A stretch of DNA of 64,000 nt, taken from NCBI GenBank assembly GCA_011319805.1, contig SJRY01000107.1, forward strand, positions 186,001-250,000. The letters run 5' to 3'. The notes under the pieces are model-generated. The model saw nothing but the letters and a program-made list of their open reading frames with translations. It searched no databases and was not told where the DNA came from. The DNA comes from Macrocybe gigantea (Eukaryota > Basidiomycota > Agaricomycetes > Agaricales > Callistosporiaceae). The position numbers and the translations under genes are program-made. Of this stretch, positions 55,360 to 64,000 are shown piece by piece (position 1 is the stretch's first letter; each line of letters opens with the position of its first letter).

Positions 55360-57487
55360 TCAGAAATCCCACGTGTCTGTCTGAACAACAAGGCGGTGTG
55401 CACGAGCGTTTCTCGTTTCAATGCGACATTCGAATGGTTGGGGATGACTGTCACGATGCTCGCGTTCAATGTAGATATGATCTCAGACGGCTTTAAACAC
55501 ACTTTACAATCCCAGACGTGACTTCGGTCGATGGCGTAATTTCATTTTTATGTTCGTCGATCGCCTTTGATATCCTTAAGGTAGCGAGGATAGAAGCGAT
55601 GGCAATCCACAGCGTTGCATCGGCAAGATGCCTTCCAGGACAGATTCTGTCATGACTCCTTCAACCGAAAAGCGTAGAACGGACGAAGCGACGGTTATTT
55701 CACCTGCGACCAAAACCGAACTGTACATTCGGATATGGTTCCCCTCTGCCATTTGGTTCGGGAAGATAACGAGCTGGGTCGAATTCATCCGGATTAGCGT
55801 AAACATGTTCGTCCGAGATCATGGCCCTAAGGTAAACAGGTCAGCACTACTTTCCGAGCTCTGATGCAACAGCCTTACTTGACATTTGCAATGATCAATG
55901 AGCCCTTAGGGATAAACATTCCCTTATAAATGTCATCCTCCATAGATTTATGTGGAACACCTAAGCGGACACATTTAAAAGCAAATGACGAGCTGCATTG
56001 GATGATGATCCATACCCAGTGGCGTAACAAGCCTCCATCTAAAGTAGATGATGTAATTCAATCAGATTTAGGGAAAAACGCCATCATACCTGAACGTTTC
56101 CTGAAGGATTGCCTCTACGTAAGGCAGAAACGGACGATCATTGAAGTCCGGGAGTCGGTCCAGTCCAACGACGGCATCGATTTCCTCTTGCGCTTTATCC
56201 TGACATTGCGGGTGCAACACCATGGCCAAAAAGAAGAACGTCAGAGTCGTCCATGTCTGCAAAGCAAATGTGAATCATCATCTATGAACTCTGGCTAGGC
56301 AAAACTCACTGTTTCTGCGCCGGCGCCATACATGATTCCGGCTACACGTATCGCGTCATCAAATGACGCCCAACTACGACCCCCTTCGCGATTGATGTTT
56401 TCGATGTGATGACTGAGAAATGATGGCTGCGCCTTGCCCTCGGACTATTGTCAAGGTACATTACCGAATGCGTGACCTCAATACTTCCAAAAAGCGCACC
56501 AGTAGCCTATTTACTTCATCGAAGGGGTACGTGTGCAGGGCATCAATGAAGACCCTATGATCTCGAGCGAATTTCGCGTAATAAGTCCCCGGAACCCAGG
56601 AAGGCAAATATCGCACTTCATGTGCGAAAGACGACTTGAGAAAATGCCGACAACGTCCTATTTGCGAAACCGCTCACGAAAAGGGAAGAAATCAACAGGG
56701 GTATTAGCTGGTGGTCCTGAATTGGCCATTGCATGTCCGATGCCTTCGGCGATTTGCAAGTATGGATCGTCGTCAGAAGCGATTTGATGCCCGTAAGCGA
56801 TGCTCATAACGATGGAGGTAGAGTATCTGAGAACAGTCAGCCTGCTTTTCAGGGAATTTTCTTGGACGTCCACCTTGCGATGAATTCTTGCCGACGTTTG
56901 CTGTCCGTTATCAGGTTCCGCAGAAGGAGCCTTGCCTCCTTCGATTGGATAGGCTGGTAATCGATACACTTCTTATTGTTGAGGTAGTCTTGCATCAGCC
57001 GTCGATGCCGTCGGAAATCTTCGCCGTATCGCAAGAACGATGCGGAGCGACCCCAGCCCATCCTAACGCACGAACGAATTGTCAGTCCATTCCATGACAG
57101 CCGAGAGCAGCCACTCACAGATTGTATATGGTGAACGTCGGACGGTCGCTGTAATTTGCGCTTCGTTTCTCCAGCAGGTCCGTCGCAGCTTTCACGCTGT
57201 TGAGCAATATGACCGGTCGGTTTAGCAAACGGATATGCACGACGTCGCCTGTCAGAGACGCCTGTAGTGACATCGAATGAATCCTAAAATACGTGCTTCA
57301 ACGCACCATAAGTTTCTCCCCATTTTTGGAACGTGTTTTCCGGATTATTTGGAGGTATAAACCTCAAATGCCCTAAGATCGGATCGCCGGGCGGTCCAGG
57401 TGGAAGAGGGACGCGATATCTGGGACGAGTGTGAAAATACCAGACGACAGCAGCGAGAAGGAGTAGGATTAGGGCGAGCAGAAGCAT
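55360..57487 (-). CDS. Cytochrome P450 monooxygenase, second of a tandem pair
   Basis: Paralogue of the gene at 52872-55042 and about 317 bp upstream of its start, same strand, indicating tandem duplication. Starts at 57487 with membrane helix (LLLALILLLLAAVVWYF) and hinge RVPLPPGPPGDPILGHLRFI. Landmarks: MGWGRSASFLRYGEDFRRHR, TSIVMSIAYGHQIASDDDPY, NTPVDFFPF, MYGAGAETTWTTLTFFFLAM, EEIDAVVGLDRLPDFNDRPF, YVEAILQETFR, ANPDEFDPARYLPEPNGRG, haem motif FGFGRRICPGRHLADATLW across an intron, and C-terminus HPQPFECRIETRNARAHRLV with stop at 55360. The haem region reads without the frame slip seen in its twin. Could belong to the agaricomycete-expanded CYP5144/CYP512-like group, which I cannot confirm. 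Confidence 0.88.
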
Positions 57488-59187
57488 TTGGACGGCAGAA
57501 TTGCAAAAGCCAGAACGAGGGCCCCCGCCCCTAGCAGTTATTTAAATAGAATGACGCTCCACTGCCGATTTTGTGGGAGGTCATAGGGCATGACAAACAG
57601 CTGTCAATGATGATGTCCCAAGCCAGTTTCATAGGTGAAAAACCTCATTCCCGAGGGTGTGAACGAGTAGAGCGCCGCCTGCAGCTACATGCAGCATAGG
57701 CAGCTCCTAGATAGAGAATTCATGACAGCCCAGGCGGCAACCAAGATGACATCAGAAGGCCTTACCGCGATCATGGCTCATTAAATCCCAATATGGTCTT
57801 CTCCTCCACGCTAGAGCTAATGCTGCACTGACAAGCCCCGGCGGTGCTATGAGGGACAAAAGCGGGGTAGGCGATGGACGTTTGATAGGGTAGGTTTAAA
57901 GGAGCGAGATTCCTCACGTGATGGCAGAACGCGCTGGGCCTGTCCCGCTGCGATGAACGTCGATGAATATCTAGCCGTTCTGGTAGTGTTCTATCAACGC
58001 CACTGAGACGCATTCTATCTTGTCCTTTGATGTGGATGTTCGTTTTTGGTGGTCTCAATCGGCGGTTCTGCGATATCGCCATCGTCTCGCTTAGCGTTCG
58101 GCTGCCAAGTTTTACGCGCTGACATGCCAGAGCTCGAGACGTTTTACGAAAGTCATGGGTTCGCCTGGTGTCCCCAAAATAAAGGGAGGAGAGACTCATT
58201 CAAGGATAGTCGAGAAGCGAAGCGCTGATGGAGCCAAAACTCTTCGAGCCCGATCCGTGACTGGTGGAAGCGACAATAGCATACATTATCTTCACGAATT
58301 CGTGAGAGGCTTAACCGCCTATAGCCCGTTTTCTGCTGATTGGATTTCTCGTTTTGATCGCTTGTTGATGCTAGATCTGGCCAGTCGACTGTCGCTTCTT
58401 CCTTCCTGGCTTGATTGCACTAGAAGGTGTCCCGACAGGGCGAACGCAGGGCATATCTCTGCTGTGCTGCCTGCTGATCGCTTGTCCTAATAACGGGACG
58501 TTCGACATCGTCGTGCCAAGGTGGAAAGCAAGAAGAAGGTGGCGGGCTTGGCTTGATAAGAAAGCGTTCGAAAACGGTGGCATCAGCGAACGTGATCGCA
58601 AAAATGCAGACATGCCAAGTCGACGAGCCTGCTCGTGCAACAGAGCTCCCGGCGAACTCGAGAACGTCCTCGATGGCCGCATTCTGATGAGTTCTTGCGC
58701 GCGTTCGACCCCTTCAACACGGATGTCCGTAGAACGTCACGGATCCATCGGAAAACCCAAAGAGCTTGTAGTGCGGTGTCCCGCATGAGCGACGCGTAGG
58801 GTGCCCTTTCTGACGACTCGGAGCGGCAAACTGTGAGCGAGACAATGAAGTCACGAAGGAGGCAGGAGACTCGAGGGCATGGAGAGGATGAGGTATTTAT
58901 GAGCACCGCGATCAACGGCTGACAGTCGCAACCAAAGAACATGTCAGCTTTCCCAGCCAGCCACCACAGCCTGAGGCCAATCACCCGGTTTTCTTTGTCA
59001 CAAAGGCTGCTGGCGAAGGATCCTCGGTAAACAGACAGTCGAACGGCAGTTTCTTTGCTCTCGCGTCGAGGAGCACATCGTCACGGAAGCAAACCTCGTC
59101 AATTTGATCGGCCGCTTACCAAACTGATCACCGACCGAGACGTGACTAAGCCGATATCAGCTCTCAACACAAACTGCCTCACTCAGA
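57488..59187. other. 1.7 kb region without a recognised gene
   Basis: Frames up to about 140 codons occur on both strands but overlap one another and lack known motifs. May contain a fast-evolving gene. No tRNA, tandem repeat or transposon end found. Confidence 0.3.
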
Positions 59188-60295
59188 ATGAACGCCCTCA
59201 ACGTCCCGCTAGAAATCGTCCGCGAGATCATCTCGCACCTCGACGCAGTGGACAGAGGCCGCATCTCCGATGCACCGGGGACGACATCAAAGCAGCGTTG
59301 GACACTGTACAGGTCGCTGTCTTTGGCGTCCAGGGACTACCGCGCGCTCACGCTCGCAGCTTGGTTTCGGGTGCTTTTTGTAAAGTCTCCATCCGATCTG
59401 AACACACTCGATGAGCTCTTTCCGAGCGCTAAAACGATGTGGACGAGGTGAATCGGATCCCATGTTCTGGCTAATCTAGTGCTCACAATACTTTCCTTCC
59501 CAGGGAGCTCCATTGCGTGCGGGACGGCCTCCATCCCAACTCTCCTTGGGACCTACAAGGTTTCCGACGACTGAAAAAGATCCGCTTCGACTCGCCCACT
59601 TCTCCAGAGATCTCAAAATACTCTTCCAGCACCGACGACATCCCCTTCGTAAACGTGCCTTCTTCCGTCGAAGAGCTCGACCTGCGCGGGCTGCAGTGGC
59701 CGTCGCCCATCGTCTTCAGCAACATAGGAACTGTTCTTCCGGACCTCAAGGTTATCAGGATGAAGCAGAACAGGATCTGGTGCGGCCTGTGCCACACCTG
59801 TTCCTTTGCCAGGTTCCGATCGCCGGGGCCAGATGTGCTCGTGTACGAAGGCGGTCTCGGTCTTCCGGTGCGTCGATCGCAAATGCAACTACAGCGCCTT
59901 TTCTCACTTTTCACACACAGATGCACTACGCGCGCGCCTTCTCGTCGCTCTCCTCCCTGCACACGGTCTACATCACCATCGCGGACCTCGGCTCAGGCAG
60001 GACCGTCCTATCGAACGAAAAGAACGAGTACCTCTGGACGGGCGAGTGCGACCGCTGCATGCAGGTGATGTACGGAGACGAAGCGTTCAGGGACAGGTGG
60101 ATCGCGCGGAAGCGCGGCGACAATCCGGAAGGGACGCAGAACGTCACGATATACGTCCGTCCGCCGAAGCTCAAGAGGGTCGAGTGGCGGTTTTGGAAGA
60201 CATCTGATAACGGCGAGGACCAGACGACGGATGACGAGGCGGGTTTTGACGACGATGAGACCGATTTCTTTGCTAGCCTTTGTAGGTGTCCCTAG
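59188..60295 (+). CDS. F-box-like protein
   Basis: Probable substrate adaptor of an SCF ubiquitin ligase, a greatly expanded family in agaricomycetes. Start MNALNVPLEIVREIISHLDA gives the first helix of an F-box; SLASRDYRALTLAAWFRVLF follows as the typical second part. Exon 2 begins RELHCVRDGLHPNSPWDLQG and carries leucine-rich-repeat-like text (SSVEELDLRGLQWPSP, LPDLKVIRMKQN). A cysteine pair GLCHTCSF follows. Exon 3 begins MHYARAFSSLSSLHTVYITI and ends in an acidic tail (TTDDEAGFDDDETDFF) with stop at 60295. Introns: about 59450-59501 and 59869-59920. Confidence 0.68.
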
Positions 60296-61157
60296 TGTTC
60301 TCCACTGCTCGCGTTTTTTGACCTGGAGTGATCATTCAGGGTTGGCCGCATGACAATGTCCTCGTCAGATTGTTCTATTGTAGTTCTAAATTGCGGAGAT
60401 AAACCAGAGCAGATGTTCTATCTTCGATGCATGTCAGAACCTTGCTATTTGCATGCAGTTTTAGATGACGAGTTCTTGGGATCACCGAGAAGAGCACAGT
60501 GAACCAAATACAGGCAGCCTTGCTTGCTCGCTGTAAACTCGGCCACAGAAGGCGACAGACGTCAAAACCTGAGTCCGACGATTCTCCTGCTGGAATATCC
60601 GTCCAAGCATATCCTCTTCGAGACCTCCATATCTTTCCCATTAGAAAAAAGCGCCGTATTTTTCTTTTATTTCTGATACCGCTCGGCAGGTGCTGCTCCA
60701 GTCCGAGTTGGGTAGGCGTTTCTCCGCGGTTCGGCCGAGTCGCTGGACAACACGCGTGTGGTCCTGATCTCGCTACGTGTCATCGATGATCCATCTGCAG
60801 TATGCGCCTGCTCTTTCAGTCTTTCAGAGCCAAAAGGTCCGCGTGCGAAGGAATCGTGCCACATATGGTCCTCCATGCGGTGCCACTTGGACAACCGCGG
60901 CTACAGCGGCATGCGGCGTTGCGCCCCGCTCCCATGTTTTCTGGGGTGGTGGCGTGGCGTAGAGTGCTGTAAGCGCTATAAATGCAGCACGGGTCAGCAC
61001 CACCGCTCTTATTCGTTTTATTTTATTTTTTCACCTTTTTCGGTCTCCTCTCCCAGCCAAGCCGAATAGTAGCCCCCCCCAAGTCCTACATAGTCAGCCG
61101 CTGGCTCCCCTTTCTCGTTGCCTCATCTTGCTCAGAGTGATAAACAACATTTTTTTG
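60296..61157. other. Intergenic region, promoter of the lactonase gene
   Basis: Spacer holding the 3' end of the F-box-like gene and the 5' leader of the next. Pyrimidine-rich runs at 61015-61050 fit a fungal core promoter. No gene recognised. Confidence 0.4.
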
Positions 61158-62473
61158 ATGGTTTCGTTCACGATTCTCGCGGGCGGCTATGACGTGTTCG
61201 TCGCCGCGTACCTCTTCAACCCCGCCACGAGCTCGCTCTCCCTCGTGAGCAAGTCGCCTACGGGGCCGAACCCCTCCTGGATATCCCAGCACCCGACGAA
61301 TCGGAGCATCCTCTAGTGCGTCGTTTTAGCCGTCCACATTCGCATAACATAGCCTCCGATGTGACCGCTTCACGAGACAGCGCGGTGAACGAAGTCGCGG
61401 AAGGCGCGCTGCAGTCGTTCGCCGTGGACGAAAAGGGCACGCTCTCGCCCGCGGTCGACACGGTCGGCTCCGGCGGCGACAGCCCCGCGTTCGCAGCGGC
61501 GCTCTCGACGGGCGACGTCGCCGTGTTCAACTACAACAGCGGAAACGGGCGCATCGTGCCCACCACGTCGTCCGGGCTCGCGTTCGACGCGTCCGCGCCG
61601 ACGATCAAGTTCCCCATCATCTCCCCCTCCGGCGTCTCCCACCCGCACATGGCGCTGCAGAACGGGATAGAGGTCCTCGTGCCTGATCTGGTGAGCCGCT
61701 CGATGTTTGGCGTCTAGCTGGGGCGAGAATGTATAATCTTGCCTTTTTTTTTTATTCGACAGGGAGGAGATACGATTTGGCGTTTGGCAAAGGTTTTCAC
61801 GAGCGGATACAGCATCGTCGGCTCGATCCCACAACCAAAAGGCAGCGGACCTCGACACATCGCCATCTACGGTGCGTATTCCACACACACACCCCATCCG
61901 CTCCGCCCGCTCACTCCTCACTCACACACAGGCGACCGGCTCTTCACGCTACACGAGCTAAGCTCCACGCTATCCGTCCAAGCGATCCCAGCGTTCCCCA
62001 ACGGGACCTCCCCTCTCCTCGCAAGCGCCTCAATCGTCCCCGCAGACCCTCCCGCAGGGGCCGTCTACGCCGCAGCAGAGATCCTCATCCCCGCGCCCTC
62101 CCCACGCTTCCCAAAGCCCTACATCTACGTCTCGAACCGCAACACGGGCGTGCAGGACGCGCGCGGCGACTCGATCGCCATATTCGAGCACGTGCGGCGT
62201 GGTGTCGGCGCCGGCCTCAGTGCGGATTCCGATTCTAGCTCAGGCACGGGCGAGACCCTCCGTCTGGTCAGACAGGTCTTCACGGGCATCGACCAGATCA
62301 GGGGCATGGAGTTTGGACCCGCGGACCGCGGCGGCGACGAGTTTTTGGTCGCGGCCGGCGTCGCGGGCAGCGCTGGCACGCTCGTGTTCAGGCGCACAGA
62401 GGGCGGCACGAACTTGGAGCTCGTCGCGAAAAACCTGGACATCCCTACGAGGACGTCGTTCGTCTGGCTCTGA
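61158..62473 (+). CDS. Lactonase, seven-bladed beta-propeller (6-phosphogluconolactonase-like)
   Basis: Member of the YbhE/3-carboxy-cis,cis-muconate lactonase family; in fungi most members have unproven substrates. Start chosen at 61158 (MVSFTILAGGYDVFVAAYLF), the usual N-terminus, rather than the upstream ATG at 61128. Exon 1 ends within the Tyr codon of SIL-Y; exon 2 continues AVNEVAEGALQSFAVDEKGT and SPAFAAALSTGDVAVFNYNS. Then come SGVSHPHMALQNGIEVLVPD, GSGPRHIAIY, GDRLFTLHELSSTL, YIYVSNRN, IRGMEFGPADRGGDEFLVAA and the end DIPTRTSFVWL (stop 62471-62473). HPH and GPRHIAIY are the characteristic active-face motifs. No signal peptide, so probably cytosolic. Confidence 0.88.
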
Positions 62474-62636
62474 GAGCATTTTTTTTCTTAACGCTTTGTT
62501 GTTGTCAACTATTTTAATTTGGTTAGCAATGAAAGCAATCGCTTATAGCAATGCTGAAAAATTTTTGGTTTATCGCAGTATGCCAGTGCTAGGCCATATC
62601 TGAGAGAGTCATTAGATTGTAGATTGTTAGACAACA

Positions 62637-62718
62637 GGCGAGATGGCCGAGCGGTCTAAGGCGCCAGAATCAGGATCTGGTCTCTTCGGGGGCGCGAGTT
62701 CGAATCTCGCTCTCGTCA
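62637..62718 (+). tRNA. tRNA-Leu, anticodon CAG
   Basis: Class II tRNA of 82 nt including the discriminator A. Acceptor stem GGCGAGA pairs with TCTCGTC (one G-T wobble). The D arm is GCC...GGC. The anticodon stem CCAGA/TCTGG encloses the loop ATCAGGA with anticodon CAG, reading CUG leucine codons. A long variable arm (CTC-TTCG-GGG) and T arm GCGAG-TTCGAAT-CTCGC follow. Internal A box (tggccgagcgg) and B box (gttcgaatc) are present. No intron. CCA is not encoded. Confidence 0.95.
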
Positions 62719-63366
62719 TTCACTTTTTGATCACACCATATGCATCCGAACCAACACATCAGACCCCATGACGATGCATCAACAAGTAGCGACACCATCT
62801 CCGAAATCCTTCAAAGACTTTTCTGATCGCGGGACAGCTTCTTCTTTCCCTTTCATTCTTTTTTTTTTCCATCTGAACAGCGTGGCTTTGATGAGCGTTG
62901 TTACATTATCCGACAAGAAAAGATAGAAAGGGAAAGACAACAAAAAAAAGCAAGACGAAAGGGGGACAGAGAGAGAGGTTCATGCCAAGATTCGATACTG
63001 TAAACATGTTTGGATGCCTATTGCAAAAATACCTATTGCAACACGAGCAAAAAGAAGGGATATGACGAGGGGGACCGGGACGAGGAATTGTACCGGTATA
63101 CACAGACGAAAAGCATTCTGTCCAGATGGTGCGTTCACTAGATGACGATGACGGATTGGATCACAGATGGAATTGTTGAGTGGTGGTGGGGTGGAGGTGG
63201 TGGTGTGTGATGAGGCAGGAAAAAGAATCCAAGGATCACGCGAGAGGTATAGGTGCGGTGGTGAGTATGGTGATGTGGCGGGCCGCAGAGCCGGTTGACT
63301 CTCACGGAGTAGGACGAGGATGACGTCGGGGATAAGAACAGGCTCAACGATGGCGCCATAAAGAGA
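62719..63366. other. Intergenic region between tRNA-Leu and MO25
   Basis: Holds the tRNA 3' flank and the MO25 3' UTR. A G/T-rich low-complexity stretch (ggtggtgg-type) lies at 63181-63210. No gene recognised. Confidence 0.4.
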
Positions 63367-64000
63367 CTAGAGCTGCTGTATTTGAACGATGAGAAATTGT
63401 TTCTCGTCCGTAAATTGCTCGTCTAGGTTAAAAACGGTTTGATGTAAACGTTTGGACAACAAATGCCGTACACGAGTAATAACGCACCTTCTTTGTCGTT
63501 GTGAAATCCCTTTAGGAAGGTCAATAGCTTTTCCTTGTTCCGCCGGAGTATGTTTTCTATTTGAGGAGGTTTCTTTGGGTTCGCGACAAACACCTGAAGG
63601 GAGTTAAAAAAAAAAACACGCGAACGCGAGCGAAGCAGAGTAAGACAAACCTTGAAGACGTGGAACGCCTCAAACTGAATGTTCTTGCTCTTGTCCCGCA
63701 AGAGGTTCATCATCATCTTGAGGTTGCCCTCGTTCGCGATGTAGCGCGTCATGACGTTAAAGTTGGCGCGGTCAAGGAGGATTTCGCCTAAAAGCTTGAG
63801 CGACTGGCGCTTCGTCACGTAGTTGTTGGATAGGATCAGCGTTGTGAATGATGAGAAGAACTGTTCGAAATCAACGTTTGATGCAGCCTTGTGCAAGCTT
63901 GACGGTCGGTCGACTCACCCGATCATAGTTCTTGTCCAGGTATTCCGCCACCATCGGTTTGTGCCGTGTCAGCGTCTCCTTCAAATTTGCAAACGCATCG
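63367..64000 (-). CDS. HYM1: MO25/Hym1-like scaffold protein (partial, 5' end beyond right edge)
   Basis: Armadillo-type scaffold that binds and activates germinal-centre kinases in the morphogenesis (RAM) network controlling polarity and septation. Only the C-terminal part is in the window. Exons on the minus strand read [20 protein letters not shown] with NYDR, then [80 protein letters not shown] and [13 protein letters not shown], all strongly conserved in the family. The last exon is [18 protein letters not shown], stop at 63367. Introns of about 48-66 nt show GT-AG ends. Confidence 0.93.

Noticed and set aside
57771..58199. 142-codon minus frame between P450 and F-box genes
   Set aside because: Overlaps other frames of similar length, composition not protein-like, no splice or motif support.
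63181..63210. Possible CRISPR-like or satellite array
   Set aside because: Only a short low-complexity ggtggtgg stretch; no spacers. CRISPR is not expected in a fungal genome.

Overview
The window is eukaryotic DNA from a filamentous basidiomycete, most likely an agaricomycete. Genes on both strands are split by many 45-70 nt GT-AG introns. Gene types fit this group: a PriA/CPL1-like secreted protein, an Ole1-type desaturase fused to cytochrome b5, GT90 glycosyltransferases, tandem P450s, an F-box-like protein, a Zn2Cys6 regulator with micro-exons, and hAT, Gypsy and Copia transposons.

Layout. 1-4.3 kb: 3' truncated ribose-5-phosphate isomerase (-), a tiny TFIIH subunit gene TFB5 (+), and a secreted serine beta-lactamase-like hydrolase (-). 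5.4-9.3 kb: an apparently complete hAT transposon with a perfect 8 bp target duplication, ending 69 bp before the start codon of a Zn2Cys6 transcription factor (9.4-13.2 kb). 13.4-21.5 kb: a wrecked GT90 gene (-), split by a block of truncated Gypsy and Copia sequence. 20.1-27.2 kb and 43.4-49.1 kb: the two arms of a large inverted duplication. Each arm carries, from the inside out, coiled-coil genes B2, B1 and A, a decayed extra copy of B1, and GT90. The arms enclose a 16.2 kb spacer.

Spacer (27.2-43.4 kb): poorly coding sequence, a NAT9-like N-acetyltransferase, the PriA-like secreted protein, a stearoyl-CoA desaturase, a membrane-anchored SMP-30/strictosidine-synthase-like beta-propeller, and mitochondrial aconitase. 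Right of the arms: a possible secreted or membrane protein, two tandem P450 genes (-), an F-box-like protein (+), a lactonase-type beta-propeller (+), a tRNA-Leu(CAG) and the start of an MO25/Hym1 gene (-) that runs off the right edge.

The genes do not form one pathway. The most distinctive feature is the inverted duplication: its arms share a 21 bp near-palindromic inner end, differ by clean transposon insertions, and seem to contain a recent gene-conversion tract. A practical caution: several conserved single-copy genes (aconitase twice, RKI1, TFB5, NAT9, one P450) each need one extra base, mostly in a homopolymer, to read through. This points to consensus sequence error at least as much as to real gene decay.
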